Origin: Pleurocapsa sp. PCC 7327
Lineage (GTDB): Bacteria; Cyanobacteriota; Cyanobacteriia; Cyanobacteriales; Microcystaceae
Direction of reading: 5' to 3'
Length of the DNA stretch: 64,000 nucleotides
Assembly: GCF_000317025.1 (NCBI RefSeq)
Contig: NC_019689.1
Location: forward strand, 3,364,024 to 3,428,023
Position numbers and translations under genes: made by a program. The notes beneath the pieces are model-generated. The model was given only the letters and a program-made list of their open reading frames with translations. It did not search any database and was not told the DNA's origin. This document shows, piece after piece, positions 1 to 8,923 of the stretch (position 1 is the stretch's first letter; each line of letters opens with the position of its first letter).

Positions 1-101
1 CAGCACTGCCATGCTAAGCGATTTGTCATATCAGTAAATTTGTACGTAATCTTACTGTAGCTTATCAATTGAGAAGATCGCCAAGATTGTATCGAGTTGC
101 T

Positions 102-1076
102 TTACAATCGGCGAAGCAATAAGAAAGAAGGAATAAGAAAGAATTTTTTTTTCTCGACCGTTTCTTGTTCCCAGGAGGGCTGAAAACTTCGATTGCTAGG
201 CAATTTTGAGACACAAAGGGCTAGCGGCTGATGATTGGTAGCTCCCGGCAAATGCCGCTCTAGCCATTCTCCCAAATCTGCAAATACTTCATGATGGTTG
301 ATATCGATGTGGAGATCGTGATAGCTGCCTGGCAATTCGTAACATTCTTTATCTGGGAAAGTCACTTGCATGCAGAAAGCCCAACTGCTATCTGGATGCG
401 TCACTCGGTCTGCGCTGCCGTGGAGCATGAGTAAAGGAAGGCGCAAATCCGAGCCGTGACTTTGTATCCAATTGACGGTCTGCAAAAATTCTGTGGCGAG
501 TCGGGCACTGCCGTATTCGTGTCGAAGAGGGTCTTGGGCATAGGCAGAGACTGCGTTCGGGTCGCGAGAACTCGCATCGCGATCGATGCCTAGTTTCAGG
601 CTGAAGCGCGGATAGACTTTCGAAAGCAGCCGTCCAATCGCCATTTTTATCGGCGAGACTCCCACTTTTCCTATTGCTGGTGCCGTGACAACGATCCCTT
701 GTAAGCCCTCTGGAAATCGTAAGGCATAGTCTAGCGCGATCGCGCCGCCTAAACTATGTCCCCACAGAAAACGAGGACAGTCCGGTTCTCGTTCTCGAAT
801 CAGCTGCAAAAAAGCGCTCAAATCTTCTCGAAACTCAGCCCAGCGATTGATATGACCTCGCTGTCCGGGCGACCGTCCATGACCGCGCAGATCGAAAGCG
901 TAGACCCCGTAACCCTTCCCAATTAAATACCGCGCCGCATCGTCGAATAGTCCGCTGTGGGAGCCAAGTCCGTGTACGATAGCCACAATGGCTTTAGCTC
1001 GATTCTGGGGAAACCAGCTTTGGTAATAGAGGCTCAGTCCTCCAGCGCCTTGAAAAGTTCCTTTGATGTGTTTCAT
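102..1076 (-). CDS. Alpha/beta hydrolase, monoacylglycerol lipase/lysophospholipase type
   Basis: 324-residue serine hydrolase of the Hydrolase_4 group, probably acting on a monoacyl lipid. Visible features: oxyanion-hole segment VHGLGSHSG near residue 35, strand-turn RGHGRSPGQRGH near 65, nucleophile elbow GHSLGGA near 106, catalytic Asp in HGSADRVTHP and catalytic His in GSYHDLHID. There is no signal peptide, so it is likely cytoplasmic or membrane-peripheral. The C-terminal ~40 residues after the last catalytic motif (basic, ending in LLLRRL) are longer than usual and may be lineage-specific. The ATG lies directly before KHIKGTFQG, the normal family start. It is transcribed in the same direction as desA upstream, separated by 224 bp. 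The substrate cannot be read from sequence. Confidence 0.88.
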   Translation of the reverse strand: MKHIKGTFQGAGGLSLYYQSWFPQNRAKAIVAIVHGLGSHSGLFDDAARYLIGKGYGVYAFDLRGHGRSPGQRGHINRWAEFREDLSAFLQLIREREPDCPRFLWGHSLGGAIALDYALRFPEGLQGIVVTAPAIGKVGVSPIKMAIGRLLSKVYPRFSLKLGIDRDASSRDPNAVSAYAQDPLRHEYGSARLATEFLQTVNWIQSHGSDLRLPLLMLHGSADRVTHPDSSWAFCMQVTFPDKECYELPGSYHDLHIDINHHEVFADLGEWLERHLPGATNHQPLALCVSKLPSNRSFQPSWEQETVEKKKFFLIPSFLLLRRL

Positions 1077-1260
1077 CTCAATTTATCCCTAATAGCTTCT
1101 CCATTGCTGCACTCTGAGCACCCACGCCGAGATTTCTAGTCGATCGCATTTCCGAAGAGTTGATGAGGCTATTCAATGCCAAGTTGAGAAGCACAGCCGC
1201 GATCGCAGACATATCTTTAATTCTAAATTCTATTCAACTTATAGCGGGATTGTATAACGA

Positions 1261-1290
1261 GAGCGATCGCGCAAATCCCTGCGATCGCTC
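1261..1290. terminator. HIP1-based inverted repeat downstream of desA
   Basis: A perfect 10-bp inverted repeat GAGCGATCGC/GCGATCGCTC with a 10-nt spacer lies just past the stop codon of the leftward desaturase gene. Both arms are HIP1 octamers extended by two bases. It could form a stable hairpin in the desaturase transcript, but no T-run follows, so calling it a terminator is inference. Confidence 0.4.
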
Positions 1291-1300
1291 CGTCAGATCG

Positions 1301-2341
1301 CTATCTCTGGATATCCTTAAAGGACTGATAGGCTTTTTCGGGGTGATAGAGATGACAGCGATCGCCTATTTCCTTCATTAGTGCCCAAGAAAACTTGCTT
1401 TCTTGAATGTGGCTGCCCCAGTTTTGTTTTAAACTCTCGTGAGCCATTCGCAAATTATAGGAGGGAATGGCAACGCAGATATGATGTGGCACGTGTACGT
1501 TGATATCATGACACAGAAATTCCACCCAACGGGGATAGGTACAGTGAACGGTTCCGGCTAATTGAGCTTCTGCGGCACTCCAGGTTTCAGCAGGACGAAA
1601 CTGAATGTTGGGTGCTGTGTGATGGACTAATGTAAAAGTGCTCATCCAGAAGTGATATACCAACCAAGGCAGCAGCCAAAACTTGACGAAGCCCCAGATG
1701 CCAGTCATCGCGATTAGAGTAGGGAAGAAGACAGCAGCAAAGATGACGACAGATGCGATCGACACTTTGACTTTGGCGCGATCGCGTTCTGAGAATTGGG
1801 ATAAGTCGAAATGCAGCACTGCCCAATGCGCGATCGAACCTAGCCACCAAAAGCGTCCGCGCAAGGCTTGGTAAAATCCTCGCACGAAGGGGTTCGTCTG
1901 GGTATAATCCTCTAGCGTCCAAGGATCCCATGCGTTATCTATCAATAACTTATTGGTATGAAGGTGATGGCGATCGTGCAGGATGCGCCAGCAGTGAAAT
2001 GGGTATATCAGCGGCAGCGTCATAATGTGCCCAACCCAATCGTTGACCCAACGACGTTTTGCAAAGGAGCGATGTCCGCAATCATGGGCGAGTACAAAGA
2101 ATCCTGTCAAAGCCGTTCCCGTAAAAATCCAAGCGAGAGGTAAGAGAAACCAAGGTAGGGTGGCAATGCCAACGTAACCGAGACTAACGGCTAAAACATT
2201 GATAAAAAGGAATGACCAAGCTTTACGGCGATCTTTTTGAAAACACTCTCGCGGTAGAGTCTTAATGATGTCTTTCAGTTGAATGTCGGCATTGACTGAA
2301 GGAATCGACGCCTTAGCAAATTTTTCTGTCGTTGCACTCAT
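1301..2341 (-). CDS. desA: Acyl-lipid omega-6 (Delta12) fatty acid desaturase
   Basis: 346-residue membrane di-iron desaturase that introduces the Delta12 double bond into membrane-lipid acyl chains, using ferredoxin in cyanobacteria. The three histidine boxes are intact: HDCGH (86-90), HDRHH (122-126) and HVPHH (283-287). Hydrophobic pairs near 45-80 and 195-235 are the usual membrane hairpins. From the [10 protein letters not shown] segment onward I recognise close similarity to Synechocystis DesA. An upstream in-frame ATG at 2386 would add 15 residues; I chose the ATG at 2341 because the protein then has the usual N-terminus. The leader holds a terminator-like hairpin (2397-2440), discussed separately, which could relate to the cold control typical of this gene. 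Confidence 0.93.
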   Translation of the reverse strand: MSATTEKFAKASIPSVNADIQLKDIIKTLPRECFQKDRRKAWSFLFINVLAVSLGYVGIATLPWFLLPLAWIFTGTALTGFFVLAHDCGHRSFAKRRWVNDWVGHIMTLPLIYPFHCWRILHDRHHLHTNKLLIDNAWDPWTLEDYTQTNPFVRGFYQALRGRFWWLGSIAHWAVLHFDLSQFSERDRAKVKVSIASVVIFAAVFFPTLIAMTGIWGFVKFWLLPWLVYHFWMSTFTLVHHTAPNIQFRPAETWSAAEAQLAGTVHCTYPRWVEFLCHDINVHVPHHICVAIPSYNLRMAHESLKQNWGSHIQESKFSWALMKEIGDRCHLYHPEKAYQSFKDIQR

Positions 2342-2396
2342 GAAGTAGACGAAATCTCCATAGGAAAATAAGCGTGTCGATCGCACAAACCCTCGT

Positions 2397-2440
2397 AAAA
2401 ATCCCTGCCAAGTTCACTGAGGCACTTAGCAGGGATTTTT
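2397..2440. terminator. Terminator-like hairpin in the desA leader
   Basis: 12-bp perfect inverted repeat: AAAAATCCCTGC (2397-2408) and GCAGGGATTTTT (2429-2440), 20-nt loop. On both strands the stem ends in a run of five T. It lies between divergent genes, 56 bp upstream of the desA ATG, where a plain terminator is unexpected. It may be an attenuator in the desA leader or the 3' end of an unannotated small RNA. Confidence 0.5.
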
Positions 2441-2471
2441 GCTGCGCGCTTGCGTGAATGCTGTTTGGGTC

Positions 2472-2492
2472 TTTAAGCTTAGAAAGCTTAAA
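2472..2492. repeat. Perfect palindrome in desA/aldo-keto reductase intergenic region
   Basis: TTTAAGCTT-AGA-AAGCTTAAA, a 9-bp perfect inverted repeat with a 3-nt centre. It sits in the divergent promoter region about 130 bp upstream of desA and 104 bp upstream of the aldo/keto reductase. It could be a dimeric-regulator operator or a small hairpin; nothing in the sequence decides. Confidence 0.35.
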
Positions 2493-2595
2493 AAACCTTT
2501 ACAGTTATAACACGACAAGAGAAGTCATATTATTCGTTCTTGACTTCTCCTCGCATTAAAATGGTTTTCTAGTAAAGGAACTACAACGAGTCAAG

Positions 2596-3576
2596 ATGTA
2601 CGCAAGCCAAAAACTTTTCCTCCCAACCATGGGCTGCGGAACTTGGGCATGGGGCAATCGCTTGCTCTGGGGATACGATGAAAGCATGGACGAGCAATTG
2701 CAAGCTGTCTTTAACCTTTGTGCGAGCAACAGCGTGACTTTATTCGATACGGGCGATTCTTATGGGACTGGGAAATTAAATGGGAGAAGCGAGTTATTGC
2801 TAGGACGCTTTGCCAAGGAATATCTCGGTGCCGGCAAAGAAAATATTTGCATTGCCACCAAGCTTGCCGCTTATCCTTGGAGATTGACGCGCCAATCGAT
2901 GGTGTCGGCTTGTAAGTCTTCCGCCAAGCGTCTGGGCAGAAACGTAGATTTGGTGCAGATGCATTGGTCTACAGCCAATTATGCGCCATGGCAGGAGGGA
3001 GCGCTCTTGGATGGTCTCGCCGCTCTCTACGAGCAAGGACTGGTCAAGGGAGTAGGTTTATCCAATTACGGACCGAAAAGACTGAGATGGGCGTATAAAA
3101 AGTTTAGCGATCGCGGCGTTCCCATTTCCACCCTGCAAGTTCAATACTCGCTCCTCTCTACCTATCCCGTTACCCAACTAGGTCTAAAGGAGGTTTGCGA
3201 CGAACTAGGAATCAAACTAATCGCCTACAGTCCTTTAGCTTTGGGATTATTGACAGGAAAATATTCTCAGAAGGGTTCGTTTCCAAAAGGGATCCGAGGG
3301 TTGCTGTTTCGGCAGCTTTTGCCGGGAATTCAACCGCTTTTGTCGTGTTTGCAAGCGATCGCGCGATCGCGAAACAAGACCCTGTCGCAGATTGCCATCA
3401 ATTGGTGTATCTGTAAAGGAACTATTCCCATCCCTGGTGCAAAAACCGTCGAACAGGCAAAGGAAAATCTTGGTGCTTTGGGTTGGCAACTAGACGCTAA
3501 TGAGATTGCAGAGTTGGATCGCGCTGCTATAAATACAGGCAAAAAGATGGTACAAAATATTTTTCAGACTAAATGA
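2596..3576 (+). CDS. Aldo/keto reductase
   Basis: 326-residue NAD(P)H-dependent oxidoreductase with a TIM-barrel fold. Catalytic-tetrad candidates in order: Asp/Tyr in FDTGDSYGTG (about residue 53-57), Lys in IATKLAAYPW and His in VQMHWST. The C-terminal segment IPIPGAKTVEQAKENLGAL is the family phosphate-binding loop for NADP. Length matches the AKR family (about 310-330). The gene ends 26 bp before the convergent antiporter gene, so the two share a very short terminator space. The substrate is unknown; similar proteins occur widely in cyanobacteria and plant chloroplasts. Confidence 0.92.
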   Translation: MYASQKLFLPTMGCGTWAWGNRLLWGYDESMDEQLQAVFNLCASNSVTLFDTGDSYGTGKLNGRSELLLGRFAKEYLGAGKENICIATKLAAYPWRLTRQSMVSACKSSAKRLGRNVDLVQMHWSTANYAPWQEGALLDGLAALYEQGLVKGVGLSNYGPKRLRWAYKKFSDRGVPISTLQVQYSLLSTYPVTQLGLKEVCDELGIKLIAYSPLALGLLTGKYSQKGSFPKGIRGLLFRQLLPGIQPLLSCLQAIARSRNKTLSQIAINWCICKGTIPIPGAKTVEQAKENLGALGWQLDANEIAELDRAAINTGKKMVQNIFQTK

Positions 3577-3602
3577 ACGCTTACTTATACCAGAAACACG
3601 AT

Positions 3603-4715
3603 TTAAGTTCCGCCTCTTTTGCTTTTACGCTCTCGCTGCCGATGTAGGGCTTGTGAGGTCGAGAACGCTAAACTCAAAATCGTTAACGGAATTACGACGA
3701 AGACTAGCGCTTTGCTGAAAATGGGCAAGCTTTCATTTCTGGTCTGATTCAAAAACAGATAAACAGCGTAGGCGATGTAGTAGCCGAGAAGCAACAAGCC
3801 TTCTCTTCGACCAATTCGGTAACCCGTAAAGAAAATGGGCAAGCAAACAATAGCCACGGCGATCATCACCGGAATATCGAACCTTAGAGCGGCATTAGAA
3901 ACGTTAATGCCATCTGACGAGACGGTGGCGGACAAGCCCAGCACGGCTAGAATGTTAAAAATATTGCTGCCAACGACGTTGCCGACGGCAATATCTCGCT
4001 CGCCTCGGAAACTGGCAATAGCAGAGGTAGCCAGTTCTGGAAGAGAAGTTCCAGCAGCTACAATCGTCAGTCCGATAATTAGGTTGCTGACGTTCAATAC
4101 CTTAGCAATAGTAATTGCACTCTCCACTAGCCAGTTTGAACCCAGTACCAACAGTCCCAAACCGATTGCAATGAGCGCTAGATTGACTAACCCTGCTTTT
4201 ACCGAAGAACGGATCGATTGACCGTATTCCTGAGCAAACTCTTCTTGAACTTCGCGATCGCGTTCCTTGCGGCTTTGATAAATTAGGAAAATAGTATAAA
4301 GTACGCCGCCGATGAAGAGAATAATGCCGTCTACTCTGCTAATCTTGCCATCGGCTCCAAATATTAGCGTTAGGGTAGATACGCCAATCATAATCGGCAC
4401 GTCCAAACGAACGAGTTGCAAAGCGACGGTTAGCGGCGCGATTAGGGCAGATATGCCAAGAATAAATAGGGCATTAAAAATATTGCTCCCAACCACGTTA
4501 CCCAAAGCAATATCTGCTTTACCGTTCAAACTAGAAATGATGCTCACCGCCATTTCGGGCGAGCTAGTGCCGTAAGCAACGATAGTTAATCCGATGACTA
4601 AGGGGGAAATCCCAACCATGGCAGCTAGGCGAGAAGACCCCTTCACTAATAATTCTGCGCCAACGACTAACAGCGCTAGTCCCGCTACCAGTAAAACAAA
4701 GGTAAGAAAGTTCAT
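3603..4715 (-). CDS. Calcium/sodium antiporter (CaCA family, YrbG-like)
   Basis: 370-residue inner-membrane cation exchanger. The two inverted alpha-repeats are clear: GTSSPEMAVS with GNVVGSNIFN in the first half and GTSLPELATS with GNVVGSNIFN in the second, the ion-binding motifs of K+-independent Na+/Ca2+ exchangers. About ten hydrophobic helices; a charged cytoplasmic loop (QSRKERDREVQEEF) joins the halves. An open frame extends upstream to 4808, but those 31 codons read into the terminal region of the TnpB element; I chose the ATG at 4715, which gives a hydrophobic N-terminus typical of the family. The element abuts the start codon, so the native promoter has probably been displaced. Confidence 0.9.
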   Translation of the reverse strand: MNFLTFVLLVAGLALLVVGAELLVKGSSRLAAMVGISPLVIGLTIVAYGTSSPEMAVSIISSLNGKADIALGNVVGSNIFNALFILGISALIAPLTVALQLVRLDVPIMIGVSTLTLIFGADGKISRVDGIILFIGGVLYTIFLIYQSRKERDREVQEEFAQEYGQSIRSSVKAGLVNLALIAIGLGLLVLGSNWLVESAITIAKVLNVSNLIIGLTIVAAGTSLPELATSAIASFRGERDIAVGNVVGSNIFNILAVLGLSATVSSDGINVSNAALRFDIPVMIAVAIVCLPIFFTGYRIGRREGLLLLGYYIAYAVYLFLNQTRNESLPIFSKALVFVVIPLTILSLAFSTSQALHRQRERKSKRGGT

Positions 4716-4779
4716 ATAATTTCGGCGTGGAGACTCCCACCACACCCGTAAGGGTTGGTGATGAGACGTGGCGTATAAA

Positions 4780-4800
4780 CTGCCGAGGTTTCCTCGGCAG
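4780..4800. repeat. Left-end hairpin of the TnpB element
   Basis: Perfect 9-bp stem CTGCCGAGG/CCTCGGCAG with TTT loop. Subterminal imperfect palindromes of this kind are recognised by TnpA in IS200/IS605 elements; position fits the left end. Confidence 0.6.
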
Positions 4801-4864
4801 ACAGCCACTCAGGAAACGCCGCCTCCATTAAGTTGTTTACAAAAAATGTGGTAAAAGGTGAAGC

Positions 4865-5995
4865 ATGGAAAAAGCCTACCGCTACAGAATGGAGCCAACT
4901 GCCGAGCAAGAACAAATATTGCGACGGACAATTGGTTGTGTGCGGTTGGTTTTTAACAAAGCCTTGGCTGCGAGAACCGAGGCTTGGTATGAGAGGCAAG
5001 AACGAGTTGATTACGTTCAAACAAGTGCCATATTGACCCAGTAGAAAAAACTTGATGCCCTCCAGTTTTTGAATGAGGTGAGTTGTGTACCACTGCAACA
5101 AGGATTGAGGCATCTGCAAACTGCTTTTAGTAACTTCTTTGCTGGTAGGGCAAGATACCCCAACTTTAAAAAGAAGCGTAGCGGTGGCAGTGCAGAATTT
5201 ACTAAGTCGGCTTTTAGGTGGAAAGAGGGACAAGTCTACTTGGCTAAGTGTTCCGAACCGTTGGCGATTAAATGGTCTAGACAACTTCCATCTGGATGTG
5301 AACCCACAACCATCACGGTTAGACTTGAACCTTCTGGACGCTGGTTTGTTAGCTTGCGGATTAACGATCCCATCGACCAAACCATGCAGCCAGTTGATAG
5401 TGCTGTGGGGCTGGATGTTGGGGTGAGTAGCTTCCTTACCCTGAGCGCAGGTGAGAAGATTGCTAATCCCAAAGCATTTGACAAGCACTATCAGCGGAAA
5501 GCGCAAAAGTCTTTGAGTCGTAAGCAAAAAGGCTCTCGCAACCGAGATAAAGCAAGGCTCAAAGTTGCTCGTCTTCAAGCTAAGATTTCTGATTCCAGAC
5601 TTGACCATTTGCACAAACTGACAACTCGACTGATTCGTGAGAACCAAACGATAGTAGTTGAGAATTTGGCAGTTAAAAACATGGTCAAAAATCCCAAACT
5701 TGCCCGTGCTATTAGTGATGCTGTATGGGGTGAGATGGTTCGTCAACTGGAATATAAAGCCAAATGGTACGGTCGAGACTTGGTGAAGATAGACCGTTGG
5801 TTTCCCGGTTCTAAACGCTGTGGTAGCTGCGGGCATATTGTTGAAAAATTGCCGTTGAATGTCAGGGAGTGGGACTGTCCCAACTGCGGAACACACCACG
5901 ACCGGGATATCAACGCCAGTCGAAATATTTTGGCGGTGGGACACACCGTTGCAGTCTGTGGAGCGAACGTAAAACCTGATAGGCATAAGTCTTAA
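4865..5995 (+). pseudogene. tnpB: RNA-guided endonuclease TnpB, interrupted by an amber codon
   Basis: The frame starting at ATG 4865 encodes a full-length TnpB (377 codons with stop) but carries an in-frame TAG at 5042-5044 (codon 60). It follows LTQ and precedes KKLD, a spot where related TnpB proteins usually have Trp, so a single TGG-to-TAG change explains it. The rest is intact: RuvC Asp in GLDVG (codon 184), Glu in VVENL (266), zinc finger CGSC...CPNC, and the last Asp in HDRDINAS (348). Translation restarting at 5069 would give 308 residues lacking the N-terminal RNA-binding region. Known family role: omega-RNA-guided DNA cleavage supporting transposon retention. Decayed or read-through-dependent here. 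Confidence 0.85.
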
Positions 5996-5999
5996 AGGA

Positions 6000-6140
6000 G
6001 GGGCTGTGTCTGCCGTACGACGGCAGACCTTGAAAGCCCCGTGGCAGTTGCGGAAAACCCGTAAGGGAAGGAAACAGAAACCCAATTCGTGAGTTTTGGG
6101 AATCTCCCGCTACACCCGCCTCGGGTTAGCGGTGAGAGGA
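6000..6140 (+). ncRNA. Candidate omega-RNA / right end of the TnpB element
   Basis: Directly after the tnpB stop the sequence folds readily: outer stem GGGGCT (6000-6005)/AGCCCC (6035-6040) encloses hairpin GTCTGCCGT-ACG-ACGGCAGAC (6008-6028), and a further hairpin occupies 6108-6131. TnpB guide RNAs are known to derive from the tnpB 3' end and the right end of the element, so this is the expected location. The structure is seen; the RNA itself is inferred. Confidence 0.5.
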
Positions 6141-6211
6141 TGTCAAGAATTTATTTTACGGTTATGGGTTGTCCTTCTTATCAATGATTTTTATTAGGTA
6201 TTGTCCATTTT

Positions 6212-7207
6212 TTAAAGATCGAGTTTGGCGAGAACTTCGTGCAAAACTTTAGCCGAATTTTGCAGTTGCGTTTCTTCTGTCTTGCTCAAAGCTAACTTGA
6301 CCCTTTTGATCGCTCCTTTTTCATTGACAACGGTTGGCAAACTCAGGCAAATATCGTCGATGCCGTACAGTCCTCGTACTAGAGTACTGACCGTCAAGAT
6401 GCGTTCTTGAGAGCGCAAAATCGCTTTGACGATATCGGTAACAGCTAAACCGATCGCGTAGGAAGTATAACCTTTTCGCTGAATAATTTCATAGGCGGCA
6501 TTCTTGACGCGATCGAAGATAGCGCATAATTCTTTTTGCTCGTCGATAGAAAGACTTTCCCAGTCGCTTGGGAGAAGTTTCATCCCAGCGACGTTGACGG
6601 TACTCCAGACGGGAACTTCGCTATCGCCGTGTTCCCCGATGATATAAGCGTGGATGCTGCGAGGATCGATATCCAGTTTCGCTGCCAGTAGAGAACGAAA
6701 ACGCGCCGTATCCAACACCGTTCCCGAACCCATTACCCGCGAACTGGGAAATCCAGTGAGTTTTTGGGTAACCCAGGTCATGATATCGACTGGATTGGTG
6801 ACGATTAGCAAGATGGCGTTGGGACAGTATCGTGCCACGTCATCCAAAATGTTTTTGAAGATAGCAACATTGCGTTCTACCAGGTCGAGACGGCTTTGTC
6901 CTGGTTTTTGCGCAGCTCCGGCAGTGATAATTACAATATCTGCATCTTGCCCTGCATCAGCAACCGTTCCTGCTTTCAAAAAGGTAGGGGAAATAAAAGA
7001 CATCCCGTGCATCAAATCCATGACTTCTCCCTCGACCCGTTCTTTGGCAATATCTTGCAAGATCAGTTCGTCAAAACAGTTTTGGATCAGCATCGAATAG
7101 GCGCAAGCCATTCCCACTTGACCCGCACCGATGATAACTCCTTTGCGAGGACGAATCGGTGCGGGCTTTTCTGCATCGGGGTTAGAAATAAAAATTTGTT
7201 CAAACAT
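6212..7207 (-). CDS. ldh: L-lactate dehydrogenase
   Basis: 331-residue NAD-dependent enzyme interconverting pyruvate and L-lactate. Seen: Rossmann motif GAGQVGMACA near residue 30, catalytic-loop region GAAQKPGQSRLDLVERN with the substrate-binding Arg, VTNPVDIMT, and the active-site His in IGEHGDSEVPVWS. The Gln in AQKPGQSR is the residue expected for lactate rather than malate dehydrogenase specificity. The open frame extends 35 codons further upstream to 7312; I chose the ATG at 7207 (MFEQIFIS), which gives the length usual for LDH. It could be an LDH-like enzyme with other 2-oxoacid preferences. No operon partner is evident. Confidence 0.88.
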   Translation of the reverse strand: MFEQIFISNPDAEKPAPIRPRKGVIIGAGQVGMACAYSMLIQNCFDELILQDIAKERVEGEVMDLMHGMSFISPTFLKAGTVADAGQDADIVIITAGAAQKPGQSRLDLVERNVAIFKNILDDVARYCPNAILLIVTNPVDIMTWVTQKLTGFPSSRVMGSGTVLDTARFRSLLAAKLDIDPRSIHAYIIGEHGDSEVPVWSTVNVAGMKLLPSDWESLSIDEQKELCAIFDRVKNAAYEIIQRKGYTSYAIGLAVTDIVKAILRSQERILTVSTLVRGLYGIDDICLSLPTVVNEKGAIKRVKLALSKTEETQLQNSAKVLHEVLAKLDL

Positions 7208-7467
7208 ATAAAGTCTTTGTGTTAGAGAGAACAATAACGATCGCGGATTAGCAATCTTCAATGAATTTATTGTTAGAAAGAATACTCGGTTTAAACATCC
7301 TTCGGCAGTCATAATGAGACTGCGATCGCGTTGGAGCGATAATTAAAAGTACATACTTAGCAACCGACGCGTCCACTCGGTACCCCTCCGATCGACTCGT
7401 TCGATCGCCTATAAATTTTGCCGATCGCTGTGCCTGAGAGACAAACCTTCATTCAAAATCATCTCGG

Positions 7468-8775
7468 TTACTCCTCAAAACGCAACGCCTTCCCTCGCAC
7501 GTTGGGATAAAATTTCCCCCGTTCGTAAACTACTTGACCCCCAACAATCGTAACGACGGGCCAGCCAGTTAAATTCCAGCCTTCAAAGGGACTCCAACCG
7601 CATTTAGTTTGCAACTCTTCCCGCAGGACGGGACGATAAGTCTCCAAATCGACTAAGACTAAATCGGCATCGTATCCCGGTGCGATCGCGCCTTTATTGG
7701 GAATTTTATAAGCTTTAGCGACTGCCGTTGACATCCAATTGGCGACTTGGGCGACGGTGCAGCATCCCTGCATTGCCTGTGTTAGCATCAAGGGCAATGA
7801 AGTCTCGACCCCTGGCATTCCTGACGGCGTATTGGGATAGCCTTTGGCTTTCTCTTCCAGGGTATGGGGCGCGTGGTCGGTGGCGATCAAGTCGATAACG
7901 CCATCTAGCAAAGCTTTCCAAAGGATATCGTTATTTTCGGGCGATCGCAGCGGAGGATTCATTTGCGCCAGCGTTCCCAACTTTTCGTAGGCCTCTGTAT
8001 TGAGTAGTAAATGCTGCGGCGTTACTTCTGCCGTCACCCAACTCGGTTTATCCTGCCTGAGAAATTCGGCTTCTATCCCAGTCGATAAGTGCAGAATATG
8101 TAAGCGACGCTGATATTTTTTAGACAGTTTGAGGGCTAATTTCGTCGCGTTGAGGGCTGCTTGTTCGTCCTGAATCTGAGAATGGACGGCTGGATCGGTA
8201 ATTCCGGCAAATTCCTGGCGGCGAGCGTCAATTCTTGCTTGGTCTTCGGCATGAACGGCAATCAAACGCTTGCCTTTAGCAAAGATCGGTTCTAATTCTT
8301 CTTCCCGACTGACTAACAAAGGACCGTGCATGGAACCCATAAAAATTTTGATGCCGCACGCTGGTTTTGCTTCTAGCAAATCCGGCAAATTTTCCGGGGT
8401 TGCCCCAATAAAAAAGCCATAATTGACCAAGCATTTCTGGGCAGCTCGTTGCAGCTTATCGTCCAAAGCTGCCTGGGTAGTTGTCAAGGGGCGAGTATTG
8501 GGCATCTCCAGAAAAGAGGTAACGCCCCCTCTAGCACAGGCGCGACTTGCCGTATGCAGATCTTCTTTATGCTCTAATCCAGGTTCTCGAAAATGGACTT
8601 GGGGGTCAATCGCTCCGGGCAACAAAGTTAACCCCGTTGCGTCTATGATGGTACTAACATCGGTATCGGGAATTTCCGATGCGATCTGGACAATTTTGCC
8701 AGCCTGAGTTAGAACGTCTCCTATAAAAAACTCGCCGTTAGGCAAAAGAATTCGGGACTGACGAATTAGTAACAT
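7468..8775 (-). CDS. pyrC: Dihydroorotase
   Basis: 435-residue class I dihydroorotase (amidohydrolase fold), third step of pyrimidine synthesis: carbamoyl-aspartate to dihydroorotate. Metal-ligand motifs seen: DPQVHFREPG (HxH variant), the lysine region near IKIFMGS, LHILHLST (His) and IATDHAPHT (Asp). The C-terminal GQVVYERGKF is typical. I chose the ATG at 8775 (MLLIRQSRIL) over the longer frame at 8805, whose ten extra residues do not match the family. It is divergent from lepB. pyrD occurs about 45 kb away in this window, so the pathway genes are dispersed, as is usual in cyanobacteria. Confidence 0.93.
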   Translation of the reverse strand: MLLIRQSRILLPNGEFFIGDVLTQAGKIVQIASEIPDTDVSTIIDATGLTLLPGAIDPQVHFREPGLEHKEDLHTASRACARGGVTSFLEMPNTRPLTTTQAALDDKLQRAAQKCLVNYGFFIGATPENLPDLLEAKPACGIKIFMGSMHGPLLVSREEELEPIFAKGKRLIAVHAEDQARIDARRQEFAGITDPAVHSQIQDEQAALNATKLALKLSKKYQRRLHILHLSTGIEAEFLRQDKPSWVTAEVTPQHLLLNTEAYEKLGTLAQMNPPLRSPENNDILWKALLDGVIDLIATDHAPHTLEEKAKGYPNTPSGMPGVETSLPLMLTQAMQGCCTVAQVANWMSTAVAKAYKIPNKGAIAPGYDADLVLVDLETYRPVLREELQTKCGWSPFEGWNLTGWPVVTIVGGQVVYERGKFYPNVRGKALRFEE

Positions 8776-8923
8776 AAGCGAGCCATCCAAGCGTATGAGT
8801 TCCAAAAAATCAATGATACTTTAAAGTTCCTGCTGACAGGGAGATCGCTAAACTAAAATACAAATCTTGTCGCCACTCATTCTACTCGATCGTTTTTATT
8901 TACTTGCTGGCCATCAAAACACT

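Larger units (their letters stand above)
4716..6146. mobile_element. IS200/IS605-type element with tnpB only
   Basis: Approximate limits of a tnpB-only element. The left end contains hairpin CTGCCGAGG-TTT-CCTCGGCAG (4780-4800); the right end contains a multi-stem region after tnpB (6000-6040) and a subterminal hairpin (6108-6131) followed by TCAA (6143-6146), the kind of cleavage tetranucleotide known for IS608. The short motif ACCCGTAAGGG occurs in both ends (4744-4754 and 6057-6067). No TnpA (Y1 transposase) is present, so movement would need one in trans. The exact left boundary is uncertain. Confidence 0.72.

Noticed and set aside
1160-1381. A 73-codon rightward frame between the hydrolase and desaturase
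   Set aside because: Overlaps the end of desA antisense and has no features beyond a generic hydrophobic tail.
4712-6085. A 457-codon reading frame antisense to tnpB
   Set aside because: It lies entirely over the element on the opposite strand and has no recognisable motif; the tnpB reading explains the sequence.
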